26,933 bases of DNA, from assembly GCA_020638955.1 (NCBI GenBank), contig JACKHO010000013.1, positions 1 to 26,933 of the forward strand, given 5' to 3'. The notes beneath the pieces are model-generated. The model had not been told where the DNA came from and made no database searches. It worked only from the letters and a program-made list of their open reading frames with translations. Origin of the DNA: Planctomycetaceae bacterium. GTDB lineage: Bacteria > Planctomycetota > Planctomycetia > Planctomycetales > Planctomycetaceae. The position numbers and the translations under genes are program-made. Position 1 is the first letter of the stretch. Each line of letters opens with the position of its first letter. Below, piece by piece: positions 15,858-23,297 of the stretch.

Positions 15858-16433
15858 CTACATCGCCCATTTCGGTTCCACGAACAGTTGATAAACCGGC
15901 ACTGCAAAATCGGGCAGGATGGCGGGATCGGTCAGTGTTTCGAATTCCGTGTAGCGACGCGGCGGTTCGAGGAATCGGTTCACGATGACCACCTGTTGGA
16001 CCGGGTCGATATGCCAGACGCGTTCCACCCCCATTTCCAGGTAGGCGCTCGTCTTGTCCTGAATTCCCAGTCGGCGGTCTTGTGACGAAAGGAGTTCGAC
16101 AACCAGTTTGGGCGTGGTTTCCGTGGCCTCGTTATCGAGTTCTGCGAAGCGGGGACCGCCGACAAAGTAGCTGACCGCTGGGAAGAACATTGTGTCGGGG
16201 CGGCGTTCAACAATGAGGCCGAGGTCGAAGCAGGGGTAGCCTTCATCGGAATGACCTGCGTGCAGATACTCGGAAAACAGTTTCGACAAATTCAACACAG
16301 CAGTGCCATGTTCCAAATCGGGCGGCTGAAGTGAGACCGCGACTCCGCGAATCAGTTCGGACCATTGACCCGCGTCGGGCAGGTCGGCACGTTTTTGCAG
16401 GAACTGTTCGGCGGTCAGACTGGCTTGAATCAT
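15858..16433 (-). CDS. Uma2 family (DUF820) restriction-endonuclease-like protein, possibly inactive
   Basis: This 191-aa protein has the Uma2/DUF820 layout of the PD-(D/E)XK nuclease superfamily: an N-terminal helix, the E-L-I-R-G-V segment (about 26-31), H-G...L near 42, the segment P-D-T-x-x-x-P-A-V-S-Y-F (79-90), L-V-V-E-L-L-S-S (110-117), K127 and the typical G-V-E-R-V-W-H-I-D-P. In the family the second of these motifs reads P-D-V, where the Asp helps bind metal; here residue 86 is Ala (codon GCG at 16176-16178). E113 is present. The protein may therefore be catalytically dead. Uma2 genes are highly amplified in planctomycetes and cyanobacteria and their role is unknown. Only a weak ribosome binding site precedes the ATG. 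Confidence 0.88.
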   Translation of the reverse strand: MIQASLTAEQFLQKRADLPDAGQWSELIRGVAVSLQPPDLEHGTAVLNLSKLFSEYLHAGHSDEGYPCFDLGLIVERRPDTMFFPAVSYFVGGPRFAELDNEATETTPKLVVELLSSQDRRLGIQDKTSAYLEMGVERVWHIDPVQQVVIVNRFLEPPRRYTEFETLTDPAILPDFAVPVYQLFVEPKWAM

Positions 16434-16436
16434 CGG

Positions 16437-16499
16437 TCACGGAATCGGAATTTGCCGGAGCACTTCGGCGACGTTGTTGAAGTTGACTGAAACAGTCAT
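16437..16499 (-). other. 20-codon open frame just upstream of Uma2
   Basis: A minus-strand ATG at 16499 opens a 20-codon frame (M-T-V-S-V-N-F-N-N-V-A-E-V-L-R-Q-I-P-I-P) that stops 3 nt before the Uma2 ATG. The V-A-E-V-L...I-P pattern resembles the N-terminal extension I recall in longer planctomycete Uma2 proteins (V-A-D-L-L-x-x-L-G-x-I-P). It could be an N-terminal remnant separated by a stop, a translated leader, or chance. Confidence 0.2.
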
Positions 16500-16537
16500 C
16501 AGAATCCCGATTTCACCGCCGAAGTGCCAGTGCGCCC

Positions 16538-17488
16538 ATGAATTTTTCTGTCGGAGTTGCCGCTGCCGCCGTCTGGCTGCTCGCATCCAGTTGCGGGCTC
16601 TGGATTTACTGGATTACTGACTGGTTTCGAGAAAAACGCCTGCCGCTTCCGAAGTGGCAACCGAAATCGCAGGCACTGCCGTCCATTCCACTGGCCCTGG
16701 CCCTCATGTACCTCGGCCTGTCATTGGTCATGCAGTTTTCGCGATCCGATGCACCCAAGGAGCCGCAGCAACCGAATCTCGACAACACCATTCTGGTCGA
16801 CGCGATTGTGTTTATCGTGTTCTTCGTGGCCTCGGTCGTTGAGCCTGCAGAGTCGAGCGATTTGGCCGACCGGGGATTCCGCCGGGAAAATCTGCCGGAA
16901 CAATTGAACTCCGGCAGTTTGGGATTCATTGCCTCGCTGGCGCCGACGGCACTCTTTCTCCTCTTAACCATTCCCTGGCGGAGTGAGGAAACAGTGCACC
17001 CTTTGTTGCAGTTCATCAAGGAGCACGGCTCGTTTGGCGTCGTTGCGCGTGCGACCGTCATTGCCTGTGTGCTGGCCCCACTGACGGAAGAACTCATTTT
17101 CCGGGTGACGCTGCAGGGATGGCTCAGCCGCTTTGTGCCGCCGCAAGTGGCCATTCCCGTCGTTGCCATTCTGTTTGCGACCGTCCACGGATTCCCTGAC
17201 GCCGTGGCACTGTTCCCATTGGCACTGCTGCTGGGATACATCTACCACCGCACACGCAGTTACGTGGCGGTGGTGACGGTTCATGCCCTGTTCAATGGGC
17301 TTAATGTCCTGATGATGCTGGCTGGCCTCCAGCTTGAGGATTCTCTGCCGCCCCCGCAGCAGCAGGATCCCCCCCCGCAGGTTTCGGAGGACCATGACTT
17401 GCAAATCCCTGCACCAGTACCACTCCCACAACGATTGCCAAAGTCCCCACCAACTGCAGCGGATGAGCATGGCTCAACTCACCCTTGA
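16538..17488 (+). CDS. CPBP family intramembrane metalloprotease
   Basis: This 316-aa membrane protein has the CPBP (Abi/CAAX protease and bacteriocin-processing) motifs: E184-E185-x3-R189 (E-E-L-I-F-R), F-A-T-V-H217-G, and H249-A-L-F-N253 within the last helix. About seven to eight hydrophobic helices lie between residues 1 and 265. Members cleave prenylated or other membrane substrates or act in self-immunity; the substrate here is unknown. After the last helix, about 55 residues are Pro/Gln-rich. This tail is encoded antisense to the end of the 17301-17864 gene, overlapping it by 188 bp, and contains a run of eight C (17369-17376), so the true end may be shorter if that tract varies. The gene starts at ATG 16538 and is divergent from the Uma2 gene. 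Confidence 0.88.
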   Translation: MNFSVGVAAAAVWLLASSCGLWIYWITDWFREKRLPLPKWQPKSQALPSIPLALALMYLGLSLVMQFSRSDAPKEPQQPNLDNTILVDAIVFIVFFVASVVEPAESSDLADRGFRRENLPEQLNSGSLGFIASLAPTALFLLLTIPWRSEETVHPLLQFIKEHGSFGVVARATVIACVLAPLTEELIFRVTLQGWLSRFVPPQVAIPVVAILFATVHGFPDAVALFPLALLLGYIYHRTRSYVAVVTVHALFNGLNVLMMLAGLQLEDSLPPPQQQDPPPQVSEDHDLQIPAPVPLPQRLPKSPPTAADEHGSTHP

Positions 17489-17864
17489 GGATGAGTGGGA
17501 AGAATACCGCGATGATTGTGGCACCGCCAAACACAATGGGCATGACGAGCGAAGCAACAGTTGGCCCGCCCCCTTTGAAAATGGCCATGGTTAGCGTGAG
17601 TGCACCAGCCGCACCGAGTGCCCCCGCGATGAAGCCCCACTTCAAGGTGACGGGTTGAAACTGGAACGATCCCCCAATGACCTGGTTACCAATCAGACCG
17701 CCCAATACGCCAATAATGAGGTAGGCCACGCCAATCAACACGAAAGGTTTGAACACGGTTTCGCCCGGGCCTTTGACCCGTGACGTCTGCAGCGCCGGGC
17801 CATACAAGCCCCAGAACACGGCAGTCAGCAGGGCGAAAACAACAGCATACATTCTCGGAGTCAT
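17301..17864 (-). CDS. DMT/EamA-like small membrane protein
   Basis: The 187-aa product has about five transmembrane helices: residues 5-22, 37-57, 78-97, 108-130 and 141-158 (approximate), with Gly-rich helices and the G-L-Y-G-P segment after helix 1 as in drug/metabolite transporter (EamA-like) proteins. It is shorter than classical ten-helix EamA proteins and would have to work as a dimer or with a partner. The C-terminal 30 residues are a Gly/Pro/Ala-rich tail. I use ATG 17864, because M-T-P-R-M precedes the first helix directly; the frame is open to 17996 over sequence that includes a palindromic repeat. The 3' end overlaps the CPBP gene convergently by 188 bp, including the last helix. 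The substrate is unknown. Confidence 0.78.
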   Translation of the reverse strand: MTPRMYAVVFALLTAVFWGLYGPALQTSRVKGPGETVFKPFVLIGVAYLIIGVLGGLIGNQVIGGSFQFQPVTLKWGFIAGALGAAGALTLTMAIFKGGGPTVASLVMPIVFGGATIIAVFFPLILKGELSHAHPLQLVGTLAIVVGVVLVQGFASHGPPKPAGGDPAAAGAAENPQAGGQPASSGH

Positions 17865-18173
17865 GGTCCGGATTCTCACATTGGAAGGAAACTGGAGGGA
17901 AGCGACTGAGTTGTCATTGACCTCGAATGGTGGCACGGACATTCCTGTCTGTGTGCTTCCAGCCTGACAGCTCAAATTCACTACTTGATCGCACATCGTA
18001 CGAACGTGCAGGCCAATCGGAAAGTGTCGGATTTTTGAGGAGCGTCTGCAATCGTTTGCTTTCCTCGCTACTTACTTGCACTTTCTCCCGCGAAGCCCGA
18101 CACTCAATAGTGTCCATTGATGGGACCATCCCCGCCTGAATATTCCCTCCTGTTCTGAAGACAAGGATCCTCG
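17865..18173. other. Intergenic region with several small palindromes
   Basis: This 309-base stretch lies between divergent genes and should hold their promoters, but I could not point to one. It contains the hairpin at 17934-17953, GACACT/AGTGTC (18099-18104 and 18109-18114, 4-nt loop), and AGTGTCGG (18023-18030) facing CCGACACT (18097-18104), which share bases and so could form alternative folds. AAGGA 6 nt before ATG 18174 is the ribosome binding site of the DUF1080 gene. Confidence 0.5.
17934..17953. repeat. Short palindrome of a probable dispersed planctomycete repeat
   Basis: CACGGACA (17934-17941) and TGTCTGTG (17946-17953) form an 8-bp stem (one G-T) around TTCC. I recall this CACGGACATTCCTGTC-type palindrome as a frequent intergenic element in planctomycete genomes, where it gives rise to false small ORFs; I cannot confirm this without a search. 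Only one copy is in this window. Confidence 0.45.
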
Positions 18174-19493
18174 ATGTTGTTTATGCGCCCGTTTCGTTCC
18201 CTCGCCCTGTTGCTGGGGCTGTCATTGGTTGGTCTGGCCTCCGCTTCGGCCGCGGAACCGCCCGAAGGATTTCGTGTTCTCTTCAACGGCAAAGATTTGA
18301 CCGGCTGGCATGGAATGCCGCACTTTGATCCTCGCAAACTGGCAGCCATGTCCGAAGAGGATCGGGCGGCACAGTTGGAAACTTGGAAAGCAGACACCGA
18401 AGCCCACTGGACCATACAGGGCGATGCCGTCGTCAATGATGGTCATGGTCCTTACCTGACGACCGACGAGAGCTTCACCGATTACGAACTTCTCATTGAA
18501 TACAAAACTGTTCCGCTCGCGGACAGTGGCATTTATCTGAAGAACACCCCGCAGGTTCAAATTTGGGATTCGACCGAAGAGAAGAAATTCAACCTGGGAG
18601 CCAACCTCGGTTCCGGCGGACTGTGGAACAACAGTGCCGGTGCCCCAGGGAAAGATCCTGCCGTGCTCGCCGATAAGCCATTTGGGGAGTGGAATGCATT
18701 CCGCGTTCGTCAAATCGGCTCACGTACCAGCGTCTGGTTGAACGACAAGCTGGTCGTTGATCATGCGATTATGGAAAACTACTGGAACCGTGAAGTGCCG
18801 CTGTTTCCCAATGGTCAAATTCAGTTGCAGACGCACGGCGGCGAAATCCAGTGGCGGAACATTTTCATCCGTGAAATTGCACCCGAGGAAGCCAACAACA
18901 TTCTCCGTGAAAAGTCTGGTGAAGGGTTTACTTCACTCTCGGGATCCGGCGACAGCCTCGACGGCTGGGCTGGTGCGGTTGAGAACTATGAAATCGTGGA
19001 TGGCTCGATTGGGTGCAAAAAGGGTCACGGCGGGGTGTTGTTCACCAAGGAAAATTACGGCGACTTCCAAGCCCGTCTGGAAATCAAGCTTCCTGCCGGC
19101 GGCAATAACGGTCTCGCCATTCGCTACCCGGGCGAAGGTGATCCCGCCTATTCCGGTATGTGTGAACTGCAGGTTCTCGATACGGAAGACGCTCGCTACG
19201 CCAAAATTGATCCTCGTCAAGCCCACGGTTCTGCCTACGGCATGATTGCGGCTCATCGCGGTTATCTGCGGAAGCCCGGCGAATGGAACTTCCAGGTGGT
19301 CACCGTGAAGGGTTCCACCGTTCACGTGGAGTTGAACGGAACCGTCATCCTGAGTGGTGATTTGGCTACTGTCACCGAGTACATGGCCAACCATCCTCAC
19401 CCAGGCAAAGACCTGAAAGAAGGACACTTCGGTTTTGCCGGACACGGTGATGCCGTGCAGTTCCGCAACATCGAAATCAAGCGACTCGACTAG
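18174..19493 (+). CDS. Two-domain DUF1080 (3-keto-disaccharide hydrolase) protein, exported
   Basis: This 439-aa protein has a signal peptide (about residues 1-27, ending A-S-A-S-A-A) and two DUF1080 concanavalin-like domains. The first (about 31-235) starts F-R-V-L-F-N-G-K-D-L-T-G-W and contains the family segments D-Y-E-L-L-I-E-Y, D-S-G-I-Y-L and G-E-W-N; the second (about 247-437) repeats them as D-G-W, D-F-Q-A-R-L-E-I-K, N-N-G-L-A-I-R and G-E-W-N. DUF1080 (Pfam 3-keto-disaccharide hydrolase) cleaves 3-keto-glycosides made by Gfo/Idh-type oxidoreductases, so this protein could act with an enzyme like that at 599 in glycan breakdown (inference). AAGGA lies 6 nt before the ATG. A strong terminator follows at 19520-19563, so the gene is probably transcribed alone. 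Confidence 0.92.
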   Translation: MLFMRPFRSLALLLGLSLVGLASASAAEPPEGFRVLFNGKDLTGWHGMPHFDPRKLAAMSEEDRAAQLETWKADTEAHWTIQGDAVVNDGHGPYLTTDESFTDYELLIEYKTVPLADSGIYLKNTPQVQIWDSTEEKKFNLGANLGSGGLWNNSAGAPGKDPAVLADKPFGEWNAFRVRQIGSRTSVWLNDKLVVDHAIMENYWNREVPLFPNGQIQLQTHGGEIQWRNIFIREIAPEEANNILREKSGEGFTSLSGSGDSLDGWAGAVENYEIVDGSIGCKKGHGGVLFTKENYGDFQARLEIKLPAGGNNGLAIRYPGEGDPAYSGMCELQVLDTEDARYAKIDPRQAHGSAYGMIAAHRGYLRKPGEWNFQVVTVKGSTVHVELNGTVILSGDLATVTEYMANHPHPGKDLKEGHFGFAGHGDAVQFRNIEIKRLD

Positions 19494-19519
19494 AGCGCTG
19501 TCAGCCTGATTGAACGCAA

Positions 19520-19563
19520 CAGAGGTTGGGGAGCGATTTGCACCCCAACCTCTGCTTTGTTTT
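19520..19563 (+). terminator. Rho-independent terminator
   Basis: AGAGGTTGGGG (19521-19531) and CCCCAACCTCT (19543-19553) form a perfect 11-bp GC-rich stem, extended by a C-G pair (19520/19554), with an 11-nt loop. It is followed by GCTTTGTTTTC, a T-rich tract. It lies 27 nt after the DUF1080 stop codon. Confidence 0.9.
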
Positions 19564-19671
19564 CAGTGACATGTTGTCATCCCGAATTTCGAAACGGAAT
19601 TGATTACGCTACATTTCCCGAACATTGTGCAATGACGCTCCTTACTGCTGTTTGAGTAAACCGGTCTCCTT

Positions 19672-20574
19672 ATGAGCCTTGAATTACACGGCGTCCCCAT
19701 TGTCGATACCTTCGCAGAAGCGTTCGGAATTACCGGGACTCGTCTCATTATTACCGCTGATTCTCCACGTTGGGCAGAAACGGCGGCTCAAGTGTTGTGT
19801 GGGTACGCCACAAGCGTCATTGCCTGCGATATGGAAGCGGGAATTGAGCGGACGGTTCCTGCAGCGGAGTCACCCGACGGGCGTCCCGGAGTTGCCGTCT
19901 TAGCGTTCGCATTCAGTCGAGACGCACTGGCCCAGGCGCTGCAAAGCCGGGTCGGACAGTGTGTGTTGACGGCACCGACGACCGCCTGCTTCAACGGAAT
20001 TACTGACGCAGCTCGTGACAAAATGATTTCTGTCGGCGGCGGGATTCGATTCTTTGGTGACGGATACCAGTTCGCCAAGAAGATTGACGCACAACGGTTC
20101 TGGCGCATCCCGGTAATGGATGGCGAATTCCTGTGCGAAGAAAAATTCGGGACGGTCAAAGGTGTCGCCGGTGGAAATCTGTTGATTTGCGGCACTTCGA
20201 CTACCACGGCCCTTCAGGCCGCTGAGGCGGCGGTTGACGCCATGAGAACGGTCCCCAACGTCATTATGCCATTTCCCGGCGGAATTGTTCGTTCGGGAAG
20301 TAAAGTAGGAAGTCAGTACAAGAAGCTGAAGGCCAGCACGAACGACGCCTACTGTCCCACGTTACGCGGGATTGTTGAGTCTGCCCTGCCCGAATGCTGT
20401 GGTGCCGTGTACGAAATTGTCATTGACGGACTCGACGAGGAATCAGTCCAGAAAGCCATGCGGGCAGGATTGCACGCAGCCGTGACGCAGCCGGAAGTTC
20501 TGCAAATCACTGCGGGCAACTACGGTGGAAAACTCGGCAAGCATCATTTTCATTTGAAAGATTTGCTGTCGTAG
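19672..20574 (+). CDS. fhcD: Formylmethanofuran--tetrahydromethanopterin formyltransferase
   Basis: This 300-aa cytoplasmic enzyme (Ftr in archaea, FhcD in bacteria) transfers the formyl group between methanofuran and tetrahydromethanopterin; in bacteria it works in the formyltransferase/hydrolase complex of formaldehyde oxidation. Length and sequence fit the family over the whole protein. Hallmarks from memory are D-T-F-A-E-A-F near the start, G-Q-C-V-L-T-A-P-T-T-A-x-F-N-G (about 105-119), P-F-P-G-G-I-V-x-S-G-S-K (about 202-213), A-V-Y-E-I-V-I-x-G-L-D-E-E-S and the C-terminal S/T-A-G-N-Y-G-G-K-L-G-K. H4MPT-linked C1 genes are known in planctomycetes. None of the usual companions (fhcABC, mch, mtd) is in the window. 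The next gene starts 28 nt downstream on the same strand. No clear ribosome binding site is seen. Confidence 0.94.
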   Translation: MSLELHGVPIVDTFAEAFGITGTRLIITADSPRWAETAAQVLCGYATSVIACDMEAGIERTVPAAESPDGRPGVAVLAFAFSRDALAQALQSRVGQCVLTAPTTACFNGITDAARDKMISVGGGIRFFGDGYQFAKKIDAQRFWRIPVMDGEFLCEEKFGTVKGVAGGNLLICGTSTTTALQAAEAAVDAMRTVPNVIMPFPGGIVRSGSKVGSQYKKLKASTNDAYCPTLRGIVESALPECCGAVYEIVIDGLDEESVQKAMRAGLHAAVTQPEVLQITAGNYGGKLGKHHFHLKDLLS

Positions 20575-20602
20575 CACATCGGACCCGCTCTGAATCGAGA
20601 AA

Positions 20603-22588
20603 ATGTCGAACGACCCTCAGACACCGCTGTCTGGAAACGACTCTCCCGCGCTACGCTGGTTCGTGGCCGCAATGGTGTTCGCCGCAATGGCTGTCGTCAC
20701 GACACGGCTCATTGAAGCGGAAACCCTGCGCAGCGCCAACGACCGCTCCCGCTGGTGTACCGTCTGGTCAATTGTCGAACGCGGCACCTATCAGATCGAT
20801 GAAATCCAAAATCGTCGCGGCTGGAGCAGTATTGATCGGGTCAAACACAACGACCATTTCTACTCCACGAAGCCGCCGCTTCTGCCGAGGATGGTCGCGG
20901 AAGTGTATCGGCTGGAAAAGCTCACGCTGGGCTGGAATCTCGACAAGCACACTGACGCCACCATCAGACTCATTCTGTTTGTCATCAATGTCGTTCCCTA
21001 TGGATTCGCGTTGTGGTTGTTCTGTCGCATGCTGTGTCGGCACTGCAATAACTTACCCGGTGCGGCATTGCTGGTAGTGACAGCTTGCTGGGGGACATTG
21101 CTGAATCCCTTCCTGACGACATTCAACAACCACACCGTCGCGGCAACATTCTTAATGTTTTCCCTTGTGCTGGCTGTTTCCATTTTGGTGGAGGGCCGGG
21201 AGGAAACATGGCGGTATGTACTCTGTGGAATGACCGCCGCCTTCACCTGCTGTAATGAATTGCCCGCAGCAGCGTTTGGGCTTGCTCTTTTCTTCTTGAT
21301 GTGGCGACACAATTCGCGCAAAGCCTGGACGCTGTTCGTGCCCGCAGCACTCGTCCCCATTGCCGCGTTCATGATCACCAACTATCAGGCGACGGGTGGC
21401 TGGAAACCATTTTACCTGTTTTACGGAACCGAGAAGTACGTCTTCGTACACGAAGGAATTCCGAGCTACTGGGCCGATCCCCAAGGCGTCGATCGTTCCA
21501 TCGACACGCCCGCTTCTTACTTCTTCCACTGTACCGTCGGGCATCATGGCGTGCTGTCACTGTCGCCGGTTTTCCTTCTCGCCCTGCTTGGCTGGATGCT
21601 GCCGGGAACCTGGAAAGAAAACCGCTTGCGCGCTTTGCAGGGAACGGGGCTCGTGCTCACGGTTGTGGTGTTTCTGTTCTACATGTCCAAAACGGAGAAC
21701 TACAATTTCGGTGGAGTGAGCGTGGCCCTCCGTTGGGTGCTGTGGCTCATCCCGTTCTGGCTGCTCGCCATGCTGGTGGCAGCAAACACCTTGGGACAAT
21801 TCCGCTGGTTTCAACTTGTCGCAGTGCCACTGTTGGGCGTGTCTATTTTCTCGGCGTGGTATCCGAAAACCGGCCCCTGGACTCAGCCCTGGTTGTTCGA
21901 TTTGATGACCGAAAAAGGTTACATCGACTACTCCACTCCTCGTCCGCAGTTTTCCACACCACATCGATCCTGGATTGGTAAACTGCCGACATCTCCCGAG
22001 GCTGATCCCAATTACTGGGTGGAATTCACCTGTTTCGATCCCGACGTCGGTGTGCGAGCGATGCGGCTGGAAGACGGCGGACCAGTCGAGCGAGATGGTG
22101 AAAGTCTGCGGCTCGTGCGTATGAGGGAAATGCCATCTGGTGAAACGTACGAATTCTATCTCCACCCTGATTTGTTCTCGTCACAAGAGAATGTGAAGCT
22201 GACCGACAGTCTCTGGCTACCCGCCGATTTGGAGCCGCAGCGACGTCAGTACACGGAATTGCTCCAGGGTTTGCCGCGACTTCCGAGTACGGAAACGTAC
22301 CGCCCCTCCCGAATTCGCCCCGTCAAAACTGGGCTGCGAGTTGATGCATTCATGTGTCATATCGGATCGAGCGCAGTTCGGGTGGCCGACCAGGATGGCA
22401 ATTCGTTCAGCTTCAGCCGAGAAGTCTGGTACTGCGCCGAAGTCCCATTCGGAACGCTGCAATTCGAGGACAGAGTACAGACTTCGTCCAGATACAGCCT
22501 GTCCCAGCGCTACTGGCAGGTGAGTGCCATGGGCAGGATGAATGCCACCTCGCCTGTCACCGTGAAGCCTGTGAAGTCGTCTAAGTAA
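20603..22588 (+). CDS. GT-C-like multi-pass membrane protein, putative glycosyltransferase
   Basis: This 661-aa protein has about ten predicted membrane helices in its first 430 residues (the first at about 18-38), then a soluble domain of about 220 residues. The loop after helix 1 contains N-D-R-S-R-W and then H-F-Y-S-T-K-P-P-L-L-P, which resembles the acidic loop and the H/F-Y-x-x-x-P-P motif of GT-C enzymes such as PMT/ArnT-type mannosyl- or aminoarabinosyltransferases that use polyprenyl-phosphate sugars. I do not recognise a specific family, and the acceptor is unknown. The C-terminal domain has several D-G/Q-D-G-N turns and aromatic residues. It starts 28 nt after fhcD and is followed after 16 nt by another membrane protein gene, so the three are probably co-transcribed. 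Confidence 0.72.
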   Translation: MSNDPQTPLSGNDSPALRWFVAAMVFAAMAVVTTRLIEAETLRSANDRSRWCTVWSIVERGTYQIDEIQNRRGWSSIDRVKHNDHFYSTKPPLLPRMVAEVYRLEKLTLGWNLDKHTDATIRLILFVINVVPYGFALWLFCRMLCRHCNNLPGAALLVVTACWGTLLNPFLTTFNNHTVAATFLMFSLVLAVSILVEGREETWRYVLCGMTAAFTCCNELPAAAFGLALFFLMWRHNSRKAWTLFVPAALVPIAAFMITNYQATGGWKPFYLFYGTEKYVFVHEGIPSYWADPQGVDRSIDTPASYFFHCTVGHHGVLSLSPVFLLALLGWMLPGTWKENRLRALQGTGLVLTVVVFLFYMSKTENYNFGGVSVALRWVLWLIPFWLLAMLVAANTLGQFRWFQLVAVPLLGVSIFSAWYPKTGPWTQPWLFDLMTEKGYIDYSTPRPQFSTPHRSWIGKLPTSPEADPNYWVEFTCFDPDVGVRAMRLEDGGPVERDGESLRLVRMREMPSGETYEFYLHPDLFSSQENVKLTDSLWLPADLEPQRRQYTELLQGLPRLPSTETYRPSRIRPVKTGLRVDAFMCHIGSSAVRVADQDGNSFSFSREVWYCAEVPFGTLQFEDRVQTSSRYSLSQRYWQVSAMGRMNATSPVTVKPVKSSK

Positions 22589-22604
22589 GAGTGAAGTGCC
22601 GCTC

Positions 22605-23234
22605 ATGGATGCCGCCGACCGTGATGAACTGTTTCGTGACTTTGGCATCGATGTTGAACACATCACTAAGCCAGAGTATCGACGCGTTCGGGCGGAGTTT
22701 TCGCTACTGACCATCATCGGGCAATGGGCTGGGACGGTGGTCATGTCGTCCATCGGACTGGGCATGGCCTATGTGTTTTTCTTCATTCCATGGCCAGTCA
22801 ATTTGCCAATCATGCTGCTCGTACTGGCTGGCACAGCATGGCTCATTTATTTTGCGACCCGCAACGACTATTCCTGGGTCGAACTCGAGGACAACGTCAT
22901 CCGGGCTCGGCACATGTACACAGGGCGACTTATTGAGCGAACCGTCGATGAAATCAAAGAGTTGGTGCCGCGTGTCATCTTAGGGCATTCTGCATCTGCT
23001 CAAATTGCATCGGCCTGGATGGGCCGCATCCGGATGATGGAAATCCGTTTTCAGGATGGAAAAGCTCCGTTTCAAGTTTGCCGATCCGATCCTGCCATGT
23101 CGAACGCGCGGGAATTCATGGAAGCGCTGGTCTACCAAATGAGTCAGCACGGGGAAGTGGCAACTGAAGTCACCACGCTGGATGGCCGTCCGCTGCTGAA
23201 GCGGATTTGCTGGAAGCAATTGTCTGGAGATTAA
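22605..23234 (+). CDS. Hypothetical two-helix membrane protein with soluble C-terminal domain
   Basis: The 209-aa product has an N-terminal soluble stretch (about 35 residues), two adjacent transmembrane helices (about 35-60 and 64-85), then a domain of strand-like segments (W-V-E-L-E-D-N-V-I-R-A-R and M-M-E-I-R-F-Q-D-G-K) that resembles a bacterial PH-like domain in pattern. I do not recognise the family. ATG 22605 is used; a GTG at 22596 is in frame and neither start has a good ribosome binding site. It lies 16 nt after the GT-C-like gene and may serve the same pathway. Confidence 0.7.
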   Translation: MDAADRDELFRDFGIDVEHITKPEYRRVRAEFSLLTIIGQWAGTVVMSSIGLGMAYVFFFIPWPVNLPIMLLVLAGTAWLIYFATRNDYSWVELEDNVIRARHMYTGRLIERTVDEIKELVPRVILGHSASAQIASAWMGRIRMMEIRFQDGKAPFQVCRSDPAMSNAREFMEALVYQMSQHGEVATEVTTLDGRPLLKRICWKQLSGD

Positions 23235-23297
23235 CGCCCGAATTGCCTACCGTCCGCATAAGTGAATAACACATTTTGAACTCGAAGGAATTGCATC

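Noticed and set aside
17914..18129. Small open frames on both strands around 17914-18139
   Set aside because: Their translation comes partly from the palindrome at 17934-17953, a known way to get false ORFs; no ribosome binding site.
21557..22165. 202-codon minus-strand frame inside the GT-C-like gene
   Set aside because: The plus strand protein has continuous membrane helices; the antisense product has no feature of a real protein.
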